Below, piece by piece: positions 1 to 9,449 of a DNA stretch of 17,363 bases. This DNA is from Echinicola jeungdonensis (GTDB lineage Bacteria; Bacteroidota; Bacteroidia; Cytophagales; Cyclobacteriaceae). Location of the stretch: NCBI RefSeq assembly GCF_030409905.1, contig NZ_JAUFQT010000008.1, positions 1-17,363 of the forward strand, written 5' to 3'. Below the pieces are notes generated by a model that did no database searches, had not been told where the DNA came from, and saw only the letters and a program-made list of their open reading frames with translations. Every line of letters begins with the position of its first letter. The first letter of the stretch is position 1. The translations under genes were made by a program, and so were the position numbers.

Positions 1-1218
1 TTTCCAGCTTTCCTAACCTTTCCATCAAAGGAGGGTGGGAATAGTTGACAAAAACGTGCAAGGGATGTGGATTGATTTGGGTTAGTGTTTTGACCGAAAG
101 CGTTTTTAATGCACTGGCAATGGCTTGCCATCATATGTTTCCTGGCAAATCGCTCCGCTTCAAATTCGTTTTTCCGGCTAAGCAATTCATAAATATTCCC
201 AACACGGTACTTATTGGGGAAAACAGTAAGGCAAAACCTATCAAGTTAAATGGACTGCCCACCTATCACCTCCCATAGCTTGGCTGATTTCTGGTTATTG
301 ACGAATAAAGAAAGCAACAAAAGCATCACCCCTAATTGCAGGATACTTATCACCAAGCTTTGGATGATGTGCTTTTTCTTGAAGTGCCCTATTTCATGGG
401 CCAGGACTGCTACCAATTCCTCTGGTTTGTGTTGCTCCACCAGGGTATCAAAAAGAACCACCTTTTTCTTTTGCCAAAACCGGAAAAAAAGGCATTTGCC
501 TTAGTGGACCGTTTGCTTCCATCCATTACAAAAACATTTTCCAACGAAAACCCACGGAGGAAGCATATTCCATGATTTTACTTTCAGCTCCCCTTCTTCC
601 AGAGGAGTTAATTTATTGAACAAAGGCAAGATCCATGAAGTGTAAAACATATTGATCAAAACCATGAAAACAGCAGCTACCCCCAAAAGTAAAGCCAGAA
701 ACCTTCCCCCAATTCCTGTATCAACCAAAGTAAAAGGGCAAGCAAGCCCCCACCTATTAATATCCCAACCAAATAACCTTTTACTTTATCTCCAAAAAAA
801 GTTTTCCGGTGGTTTTATTAAACCCAAACTCTTCTTCAATTTTAAAAGTATGGTAATAATCAAATGGGATGGAAAGCAAATCAGAACCAATAAAAAGCAA
901 GCCAAAAAACAACAGGGATTGTAAGATCATTGGATCTACCCATTGGCTAACCCATTGATCCAGCAAACCAAAACCACCCCAGATTAACATCCCCAAGGTG
1001 ATGACCAAGGAAAACGAGCCACTTATTAGGCCAAAATAATAATTGGTTTTTTGATAAGATTTGGCCTCCTGAAGTTTTTCTTGATCCAAAAAATTTTGAA
1101 GGGTAGCAGGTACTTGGGGTACCTTTTGACGAACATTTAACCAGGAAGTGAATTTATCAAACAAAAATCCAAGGGTAATCAACCCGATCATCAAGTATTT
1201 TAAACTTTCTGCGCTCAT
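1..1218 (-). CDS. M48 family membrane metalloprotease (CAAX prenyl protease 1/Ste24-like), C-terminal end cut by window edge; arm 1
   Basis: The protein begins MSAESLKYLMIG and has several hydrophobic segments before a catalytic core. The zinc motif HEIGH is encoded at 384-398 (about residue 270), preceded by LVAVLA and followed by FKKKH. The third zinc ligand is the first Glu of EFEAE at 153-167 (about residue 348). Ste24-type M48 enzymes are integral membrane zinc proteases of about 410 residues. This one reaches the late HPPLMERL segment, so only a few C-terminal residues seem to be missing. The ATG at 1216-1218 lies 12 nt after the porP stop, which suggests co-transcription. The frame breaks near 790, after residue 145, where arm 1 has lost a C (accgg against acccgg in arm 2), and again near 480-580 and 280. 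These are read errors. The family call is firm; the substrate is unknown. Confidence 0.9.
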
Positions 1219-1230
1219 TCGGCAAATCTA

Positions 1231-2276
1231 CTAAAATTTGGGACAGGGAAGAATAGTGTCCCTCAACCTTGGTGCCCCAGGGTTCTTCCTATCTGGAAGA
1301 CTGAAAGAAATGCTAATTTCATGAGCCCCACCGGACTGAATACCTAATTGGGAAACCGTATAATCAAAACTATAACCAATATCCATTCCGGTTGGCAAAC
1401 TCAAGCCCAGCAAAACCACCAACGCATCCCGATTAGATTCCTGGTAATTGGTTTATAAGGAACCTCTATACAAAAACCCACAATCAAGGGTTCCGCATAA
1501 AGGTAAGCCCCTACATCCAGTTGCTCAAATGGGCCTTGCCGTTTATAGTTAAGGGTTGGGGTGATATACCTTTGTTTGTAAGTATGGGTAAAATCCCTTT
1601 TCATAGCACCATGGCCCAGGGGAATCCGGTAACCTGCATGACCGGAAAACTTGACCGGCAATTTGCTTTCCCCATCAAAAAAGACTGGTTGGGTTGATTA
1701 ACATGGTGGGCTGAAGCCCCCAGCAAAAATTTTCAGTAAAAAAAAGCCCTCCAAATGATAAGGAGAGCATATCAATCGGATCCCCCAACCCATTCAGGTT
1801 CCCATCTCCTGGCATAGGCGGTGCGAATGGATCATTGGGATCTATTGATTGGCAAAAACCAAATTTTCATAAAAGCCAATATCTCTGCGGATATAGCTGG
1901 CTTGAAATCCAGGCCTGAAATACATGGACTCGGCCAATTTAAGTTCATAAGCATAAATCCCCGAAATGGTTAAGGACTTTAAATTTGCTGCCCCTTCAGT
2001 ATCATTCATCACCATCACCCCTACACCACTATTATACCTTTCCAAAAAGGTATCATAATAAACAGAGAATGTTTTAAATTGGGCATCCAGTCCAGGCCAT
2101 TGGGTTCGGTAATTGGCACCGATTCTACCTTGCAAATCTGAACCGGCAAAAGCGGGATTTAAATATAAAGGAGCTGCATAATATTGAGTATATTGTGGAT
2201 CTTGGGCATAAGCATCACCTGTATAAATAATATACATCAAAATACAAAAAACAATATATATAAAAGACCTAAACAA
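1231..2276 (-). CDS. PorP/SprF family type IX secretion system outer-membrane protein; arm 1
   Basis: The protein has about 346 residues. An N-terminal signal peptide (FRSFIYIVFCILMYIIY, then DAYA) is followed by the family hallmark QDPQYTQYYAAPLYLNPAFAG. Further family-like stretches are RTQWPGL, YDTFLERYNSGVGV, the mid-protein LSLSFGGLFFTENFWLGA and the late LSLPTGMDIGYSFDYTVSQL, ending in FCPKF. PorP/SprF proteins are predicted outer-membrane beta-barrels that help T9SS cargo proteins reach or stay on the cell surface. The start is taken as TTG at 2274-2276, because an in-frame TAA lies just upstream and the next ATG (residue 14) would cut the signal peptide. The gene diverges from the giant T9SS cargo gene and leads into the M48 gene. 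Frame breaks near 1850, 1660-1700 and 1420-1490 are repaired by arm 2 and taken as read errors. Confidence 0.93.
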
Positions 2277-2356
2277 TTTTTTGTTCGTTTATTTGAGTAA
2301 CATGTGTTTATTAAACGACATGATAAGACAGGTGTTTATCCTGGTAAAAGTAAATT
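2277..2356. promoter_or_regulatory. Divergent intergenic region between porP-like and adhesin genes; arm 1
   Basis: These 80 bases separate two outward-facing start codons and must hold both promoters if the genes are transcribed as drawn. The region is AT-rich. An 11-base odd palindrome, GTTTATTAAAC, lies at 2306-2316 and is unchanged in arm 2 (15052-15062), so it is a possible operator. I do not find a clean Bacteroidota TAnnTTTG box; TACTTTTA on the minus strand is the nearest match. The promoter assignment rests on position only. Confidence 0.45.
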
Positions 2357-5300
2357 ATGAAAAGGAATCGTCCCAACATAACAAAAAAACATTTTTACTG
2401 TCCTAATATTGGTATTTTCATACCTTTTACACCCAATATACAGCTATTCACAGGGATATAATGAAAAACGAATGGGTTTTTGGGTACTGTGGCACAGCCA
2501 GGATAATAATTATATTTCATTTGGAAAGGTGAAAATCCTACCGTCCTCAGTTTACCAGGTTCTCAACTTTGGGTACGGCAATGTAGCCTTAGCTATTGAC
2601 CCATCACTGGTGAAACACTATTTTACACCGATGGGCTTTGGTTTATAATTATTTAAATGAACCTATGCAAGGTGTGGTAGGCGAATTGGGAGGAATGGAA
2701 GATGAAAGGCAAACAGTTGCCATCGCTGAATTGGATTTTGAACCTCAAGGGGGGAATAGATTATTTTACACCTTTTACATTACCCCTGGAGGACAATTGG
2801 AATATGCCATCATGGACATGAACGACCAAGGAGGCCCCCTCCAACCAACCTCCAGCAGGATCAGTTTCTCCTGGGGGCACCATAGGCCCATCCGAAGGCC
2901 CTATTATTGTAATAAAAGCACCAGGCCAGCCAAGTTTCCTCATCAGTTTTGAAAATGGGCAAGTGATATCCAGGGAAATCTTGATCAAGAAGGGCAATTC
3001 GGAGCCCCCCGGTCCACTCCCTTGGATTTCACTCCTAAGGCAATTTATTACGAGGAAGTCACCAATACTTTATTATTCATACCTGAGGAACCTGGAATAA
3101 ACATCACTCTTGTCAACATCAACCCAACACGGGGTCATTTGGATCCCACTTCGAAATCAGCAATCAGCAGGTCCTGAAACAATTGAAGGAGTGGTTGTTT
3201 CCCCAAATACAGATTATTTTTATTATAGCCAGGGAGACCAGATACTAAGAGTTCCTGCCAGTGGAGATTTTGATGGAACGCCAGAAGCTATCCCGTTAAA
3301 TAATCCCGTAGAAAATGTTTATGACCTCAAATTTGGACCGGATGGTAAACTATATTATATCTATCAAGAGGAAAACAGTGATGCTTTTTAGTTGGAACAG
3401 TCAATAACCCAGAAGAGGAGGACCTGCTTAATGTAGAGGTGGATGAAGACCCTTTCCAGGGAACTGATTTTTGTGGATCTATATTTCCCCATTTTGCTCC
3501 AGATATGGATGGCATTAGTGGAACGGTGGATTTTTCCTGGTCCCCAAATCCCCCTTGCATGAATAATCCCTGCAGTTGACTTCAAATATAATTCCACCAA
3601 AATTCCAGTAGAAACCTATGAGTGGACGATTAATCCGGCCCCAACAGATCAAGATGGTGAGGAACTTGAGTAGATTTAAATGAGGAACATCTTCTTTTAC
3701 CCGCAGCGGCCACCAATGAACAAAACATTAACGTTTCACTGGTGGTAGAATTTGGAGATGGTAGTAAGGATTCAGTAGCCTACCCCATTACCTTGCAGGA
3801 AAACAACCTTCAGGCCAACTTTATGCCCTCAGATACAACTACCTGTAACCAATGTGTTGACCTGAATGAAATGCTGGATGTCTCCAGTGGTGAGGAAGGC
3901 CAGGGTGGGGGAATGGAGGTGGAGGGACCGGTGGAGGCCAAGGAGGCGGCCAAACCAACTATGAGTATTTCTGGTCCAATAAAAAGGATGAAGGATGGAT
4001 ACCTGAAGGAGCCAATGAAGTTTGTGAGCCGGGCTTATATTGGGCATTGGTTAGGGAACCAGGATCCTCTTGTTATGTTTATGCACAAACCAGGGTCAAA
4101 ATGTGGGACCCGGAGACCGATCAAAAGATAGATGACCAGACCAATTCGGTTTGGTACTTTGGCCAAAACGGTGGGCTAAATTTCAACCCGACCCTGACGA
4201 CCCGGATGGAATTGTCCCCCGCCCAGTGGAAGACCCTGGTTGGATGGAATCTACCTGCAGGGACTACCACCATCTCTGACCAAACCGGACAGGTTTTGTT
4301 TTATACTGATGGCCAAACCGTTTGGGATCTTAATGGAAATGTCATGGAAGGGGGACAGGATATAGGAGGTGACAATTCCTCTTCCCAAAGTGTGGTGGCC
4401 GTACCCATCCCACAGGAAGAATCTCTATATTACCTGTTCACCACTGAATCGGCAAGTGGAGGAAGCAACCAGGTAAAATTTAGTCTGGTAGATATCAAGG
4501 GGGAAAACCCCAGTGGGGTAGGAAGTGTGGTAAGTGGGGACAACTTCTTATTCAGCCCCGGCACGGAACAAGCGGCTGCCCTGACAGCAGGAGACACCAC
4601 CTGGATGATGTTTCATGAAATGGGCAACAACTCTTTTAGAGCTTATCCTATTACAATGAGGGAATTGGGCAACCCGTAATCAGTTCAGCAGGAAGCGACC
4701 ATAATTTTGGCACTGGAGTTGGAACCATGAAATTCAATTCCGATGGAAGCAAATTGGCTGTTACCATCAATGATGGAGGAGAAAATAAAGTTGAAATTTT
4801 GATTTGATCAGGACACTGGTCTTTTGACCCCTTATGCTTCTATTGATTTGATGTCCAATGATGAGGTGTATGGTCTGAGTTTTCCAATGACGGGCAAAGA
4901 ATTTTGTCTCTTACCGCAATGGAGGAGGCATTCAGGAATTCCCTGTAGAAGGGGGAACTACCACCGATAACACTGACCCTGACAACCCCATTACACAATC
5001 CTGTCCAAGCTGCTTTGAAAATGCCTCCACTCAGGCTGCAATAGAACAATGTATTCTGACAATATCACGACCTTAGCCCAAAGCAGTGGCCAAAATTTGG
5101 GAGCCCTCCAAATTGGCCCGGATGGGCAGATATATGCCTCAATTGTTGGAGCAAGTCAGGTTGGACAGATCCAGGCGGCACTGACTGCAACAGCAGCACC
5201 TACCGTCCTGACGGACCACAAACAGGTGGCACCAATGGACTGGGCTTACCCTCCTTTGTTCAAAACTCTGGAAGCAGTATCCCTGAGCCGGGACTGGAAG

Positions 5301-7906
5301 GGCCAGATAGATTATGTTTGGCAGATGGAGAAGCACTGGGCACATTTGAAGGAGGTGGAGAACCCGATATTGACAGTTATTTTTGGACCATTACGGATAC
5401 TGATGGGAATGAGATCCACACTTTTGGAGGTGTCGGTGAAGATTTCCAAACCATGGAATACCCTTTGATTCGGCTGGGGTTTATACTGTTACTTTGGATG
5501 TGGAAAGGTGCCGGGTAGGATTTAATTATCACCATGAAACAAAAGAAGTAGAAATTCTCCCTCCTGTCCTTACCTTGATTGATGATGTTACTACTTGTAG
5601 TGGCAACCCTGTAACCTTAACAGCTATAGATGGCTATGATGAAAGTGAGGATCTGTATAATTTTGATTGGAGAAATGCTGCTGGTGAAGTATGGGAGACA
5701 GCTCATCCAATACTATTGTAGTGGATGAGGCAAGCATTTATACAGTAACCGTTTCTTATAAAACCCCTGTCGGAGAAGACCCGGCGACTTACGAAACATG
5801 TGCTGTTTCAAGTTCTGTATTTGTGGGACCCGCTTTTGATTTTGACCTGAACCAAACTGCCGAATCATCATGTTACAATGAAAATGTTGTCAATTTTGCA
5901 CCAAACACCCCAGTGGAAGGGGATTGGGCCTACCAGGTTCAAGGGGACAGCACCTCATTTGTTTCACTTGGAAGAGGCTTTGAGTTAAACTTGAATGTTT
6001 CCAATTACCCGGTCCGGGAATTATGATATTATATTCACCACTGAAGATCCCATCTTGAAGGTTGTATAGTTGAAAAAAGGGCAGAATTGGAGGTAAGCCC
6101 TCTGCCTGAATTTTCCATTGATGCAATTACCCCGGCAACAAGTTGTAACAGTTTGGATGGAAGTTTTGAAATCAATATGGAATCCGATGCGGATTCTGTT
6201 ATCGTAGTGGAAACCGGAATGAATTTTATTAACGTCACCCAAGGAGAAACATTGACTCCCGGCAACCTTGATCCTGGAATTTACACCGTCAAGGCAAGGC
6301 TAGGAGGCTGCGTCAATTTTAAAACTGTAAGCATTCAAAACAACAATCCTCCTAGTAGCTTTGACCCAACGGTAACCCCTAACTCAGAAGTTTGCGGCCC
6401 GGATGGAACCCTAATGGTTCCTTGATATAGAATTGGCAGATCTTCTCAGGGAGGAGAATATGTGATTACCGTGAATTGGATGGTGTTCAATTTATGGGAT
6501 CTTTTACCGGAAATACATCCGTGTCCCTAAGCAGTGGAGAATATGCAGTAGAGTTATCTGATGCCAGTGGTTGCGCTTTTCATATGACAGTCTTTTTACA
6601 ATTGAAGGAAAAAAACAGGGTGGATTTTTCCATCCCAACCCAAACTATCGCCTGCGAGGCTTTTATTTTCAGGCCTCAATCCGAGGAGGACTTAACATTT
6701 ACTATCACGGATCCAAATGGGACTACCTTAAGTCCAGATTCAGAAGGAAATTTCACCTTAGGGTTGGAAGGGACCTACCAGGTAAAGGGAGCACCAGCAG
6801 ATCCTAACAATGAAGATTGTCCAAGAATAAGAGATTTGAACCTGGTTTTAAATGATCAGGTAATATATGAAGTATCAGGCCCGCAATATCAATGTAACTC
6901 TCCAAGAGGGGTTTACCGAGCCGTACTTGATCCTGGGTTTGATCCTGATGATTATATTTTTATGTGGAGGAACAGTGAGGGCACAATAGTCAATAGGGTC
7001 AGACAATATCCTCCGCTCAACAAGAAGAATTATCACTGGAGGTTCAACCAAAAATTGGGGCTGCCTGCCGGGACCTCCAATTACTTTTGAAACCGTCCCA
7101 TTTGTTCACCAAGCCCAGGTATCCCTGAATGCAGAGTCCGGCATTTGTTTTGACAACACCCCTGCTGTCATTACTGCTGATATTGATGTTGAACTATCTG
7201 ATGAAATCAGGATAGAATGGCACCGGGTAACTAATGGAAATTCAGAAAGGATCCCCCAATTTGACGATTTGACTGAAATTTCAGTAGATGAATCTGGGAC
7301 ATACCGGGCTTTTGTAATCAATGAAACCGCAGACCTGCAATGTATCATAGGAACAGATGAAATTGAAGTTTTCAGATCGGATTCAGAACCACCTGTTTTA
7401 GAGGAGAGTTATACCATTTGTGCCATTGAAGGGGTGTCTACAACCTTGGATTCATTGGGAAATTGGTCTGAATATGAGTGGTGGCTTGATGGAGAATTGG
7501 TCAGCACTGACTCCACCTTCACTCCTATCGAACCGGGCAATTATGAACTTATTCTTTCAGATCAGGCCAGCTGTGAATATGCACTTTCATTTGAAGTAAT
7601 TGAGGATTGTAGGCTCCTGATCACCATTCCTACAGGTCTTGTCCCTGGAGACGAGGAAAGAAACTTTGTTGTTTACGTCAATGATTTTGTGGATGAGATC
7701 AGTTTTTGATTTATAACCGATGGGGCGAGTTAATTTATCATTGTATAGAGGAAAATGTTCCAGAAAATTCCCCATTTTGCGAATGGAATGGATTTGTCAA
7801 TGGCAAAAAGGTCCCCATAGGCACCTACCCTGTCATTGTCAAATATAAAAGCCAGGACCAAAACCTAGAACAAACCATCAAAAAAGCTATTGTAGTAGTA
7901 GAATAA
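2357..7906 (+). CDS. Giant T9SS type B (CHU_C) multidomain surface adhesin/gliding-motility-like protein; arm 1
   Basis: The protein has about 1850 residues. In order: signal peptide (1-31: MKRNRP..., hydrophobic VLILVFFIPF, ending near YSYSQG); a first repeat-rich module (about 33-350) with LFYTDG and FGPDGKLYYIY; an Ig/PKD-like segment (about 410-495: ETYEWTINPAP, VVEFGDGSKDSVAYPI); a Gly-rich linker (about 514-533); a second module (about 595-975) with NSVWYFGQNGGLNFNP, LFYTDGQTVWD and IGPDGQIYASI; a PKD domain (about 980-1070: SYFWTITDTDGNEI, SAGVYTVTLDVERC); several Ig-like segments; and a C-terminal CHU_C domain (about 1750-1850: YNRWGELIYH, WNGFVNGKKVPIGTYPV). CHU_C domains direct T9SS type B secretion, so it probably acts at the cell surface. 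The divergent PorP/SprF gene is its likely partner. The in-frame TAG near 3671 and many other frame breaks disappear when arm 2 is consulted. The ligand is unknown. Confidence 0.9.
3898..3956 (+). repeat. Gly-rich low-complexity linker inside adhesin; arm 1
   Basis: After correcting one lost C (gggggaatgg here, gggggaactgg in arm 2), the segment encodes GQGGGTGGGGTGGGQGGGQT. It lies between the first Ig/PKD-like segment and the second WYFG module, where a flexible hinge is plausible. Repeated GGA/GGT/GGC codons make it slippage-prone in vivo and error-prone in reads, so its exact length is uncertain. Confidence 0.8.
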
Positions 7907-7910
7907 ACGC

Positions 7911-8660
7911 ATGATCACATTAATTCCCCAGCCAAATCACTGGATTTAAGCAGCACTGACATTTCATTATCGACTCAACCTGATTTTCCCAAGGAAATCC
8001 AATCCTTGGTTTCCATCATGAAGAAAAAGTCCACTTCTGACATCCAAAATTTGATGAAAGTCAGTGAAAACATTGGAGAACTTAAACATGAGAGGTATAG
8101 AAATTTTGAAAAAGAGTTTACCCGGAAAATTCAAAGCAGGCGCTTTTGACTTTTAATGGGATGTTTACAGAAATATGGATATTGAACATATTCCTTAAAG
8201 GATTTTGAATTTGCCCAAGAACATCTTAGGATCCTTTCCGGTTTATACGGACTCCTTAAACCCATGGACTTGATCCAACCCTATCGTTTGGAGATGGGAA
8301 TTTCCCTGGAAAATAAAAAAGGGAAAAACCTTTATGAATTCTGGGGCGATAAAATTGCAAAAGCAATTGATAAAGCCAGCAATGGTGATCCTGTGATTGA
8401 CCTGGCATCCAAAGAATATGGAAAAAGCAGTCAATCTTAAAGCATTAAAAAGCCCCATCGTTCATGTTAACTTTAAGGAATTCCGGAATGGGAAATATAA
8501 AATTGTAGGTACTTTGGCCAAACAAGCCAGGGGAATGATGGCCAATTATATTATCAAAAATAAAATCAATGACCCTGATAAAATCAAACTCTTTAATGAA
8601 GACGGTTATGAATTTTCGGAGCCCGAAAGCAAAGGAAATAAGTGGATTTTCGTACGTTAA
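7911..8660 (+). CDS. yaaA: YaaA, peroxide stress resistance protein (DUF328/UPF0246 family); arm 1
   Basis: The protein has about 250 residues. Family landmarks appear in order: N-terminal [23 protein letters not shown], the highly conserved [19 protein letters not shown] then [39 protein letters not shown], and the C-terminal GYEFSEPES...WIFVR. In Escherichia coli YaaA lowers intracellular free iron during hydrogen peroxide stress and so limits Fenton damage; it is cytoplasmic and binds DNA. The ATG lies 4 nt after the adhesin stop (TAA ACGC ATG), so it is probably translated from the same transcript. Frame breaks near 7924 (a T lost), 8125-8195 and 8423 are absent from arm 2 and are read errors. 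The TAA stop is followed at once by the stem-loop at the fold point. Family assignment is very secure. Confidence 0.95.
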
Positions 8661-8699
8661 TAAAACATAGCCTTAATAATATTTTAAGGCTATGTTTTA
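8661..8699. terminator. Stem-loop at the fold axis; possible yaaA terminator
   Basis: A 16-bp perfect stem (TAAAACATAGCCTTAA at 8661-8676 pairs with 8684-8699) encloses TAATATT and begins immediately after the yaaA stop. It would suit a rho-independent terminator with a T-rich 3' flank. However, any fold-back read creates a hairpin at its turning point, so the right half of the stem may be no more than the return read. Deleting the single T at 8677 makes the centre (CCTTAAAATATTTTAAGG) a perfect palindrome with no spacer. Whether a natural hairpin exists cannot be decided from this window. Confidence 0.35.
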
Positions 8700-9445
8700 T
8701 TAACGTACGAAAATCCACTTATTTCCTTTGCTTTCGGGCTCCGAAAATTCATAACCGTCTTCATTAAAGAGTTGATTTATCAGGGTCATTGATTTTATTT
8801 TGATAATATAATTGGCCATCATTCCCCTGGCTGTTTGGCCAAAGTACCTACAATTTTATATTTCCCATTCCGGAATTCCTTAAAGTTAACATGAACGATG
8901 GGGCTTTTTAATGCTTTAAGATTGACTGCTTTTCCATATTCTTTGGATGCCAGGTCAATCACAGGATCACCATTGCTGGCTTTATCAATTGCTTTTGCAA
9001 TTTTAGCCCCAGAATTCATAAAGGTTTTTCCCTTTTTTATTTTCCAGGGAAATTCCCATCTCCAAACGATAGGGTTGGATCAAGTCCATGGGTTTAAGGA
9101 GTCCGTATAAACCGGAAAGGATCCTAAGATGTTCTTGGGCAAATTCAAAATCCTTTAAGGAATAATGTTCAATATCCATATTTCTGTAAACATCCCCATT
9201 AAAAGTCAAAAGCGCCTGCTTTGAATTTTCCCGGGTAAACTCTTTTTCAAAATTTCTATACCTCTCATGGTTAAGTTCTCCAATGTTTTCACTGACTTTC
9301 ATCAAATTTTGGATGTCAGAAGTGGACTTTTTCTTCATGATGGAAACCAAGGATTGGATTTCCTGGGAAAATCAGGTTGAGTCGATAATGAAATGTCAGT
9401 GCTGCTTAAATCCAGTGATTTGGCTGGGGAAATTAATGTGATCAT
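8700..9445 (-). CDS. yaaA: YaaA, peroxide stress resistance protein; arm 2 reading of the same gene
   Basis: This is the return read of the gene at 7911-8660. The ATG at 9443-9445 follows the adhesin stop by 4 nt, as in arm 1. This arm has the intact start (ISPAKSLDL in frame) and a good central stretch: [37 protein letters not shown] and the [19 protein letters not shown] block all read through. It carries its own errors: near 9000-9015 (GGGGCTAAAA for GGGGCGATAAAA, giving SGAKIAKAI), near 8830 (CAGG run, frame lost after AKQ) and near 8772 (GAGTTGATTT for GAGTTTGATTT). Joining both arms gives one complete protein. It is not a second genomic copy. Confidence 0.93.
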
Positions 9446-9449
9446 GCGT

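Larger units (their letters stand above)
1..8680 (+). repeat. Left arm of window-wide inverted repeat (forward read of the locus)
   Basis: The whole left half is the reverse complement of the right half. The first bases (tttccagctttcctaacc) match the reverse complement of the last bases (ttttccagcttcctaacc), and paired positions sum to about 17360-17363 throughout. All four genes recur in mirrored order. The differences are single-base indels, chiefly in homopolymer runs, and not the substitutions expected of diverged duplicates. I infer one DNA molecule read on both strands, so this arm and its partner represent a single genomic copy. Confidence 0.97.

Noticed and set aside
45..924. Plus-strand open frames over the M48 gene, and similar frames elsewhere such as 11112-11333 and 12013-12345
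   Set aside because: They lie antisense to well-supported genes, have no recognisable domains, and recur in mirrored form only because the window is palindromic.
2304..2339. Direct repeats GTGTTTAT at 2304-2311 and 2332-2339 as a regulator-binding array
   Set aside because: The arms disagree at the second copy (GGTGTTTATCC in arm 1, GGTGTTTTATCC implied by arm 2), and short AT-rich repeats are expected by chance here.
3898..3956. CRISPR-like or VNTR array
   Set aside because: The repetition is Gly-codon low complexity in an open frame, without unique spacers or a constant repeat unit.
2357..7906. Adhesin as a pseudogene, phase-variable gene or programmed-frameshift gene
   Set aside because: The breaks are spread over the whole length, fall at different places in the two arms and vanish in the consensus. 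Phase variation would centre on one or two tracts.
8640..8720. Hairpin telomere of a linear replicon or telomere-resolvase site
   Set aside because: The spacerless palindrome would fit, but no resolvase or linear-replicon gene is visible, linear chromosomes are not known to me in Bacteroidota, and a terminator hairpin or library fold-back is simpler. It stays testable and is mentioned under the fold-point finding.
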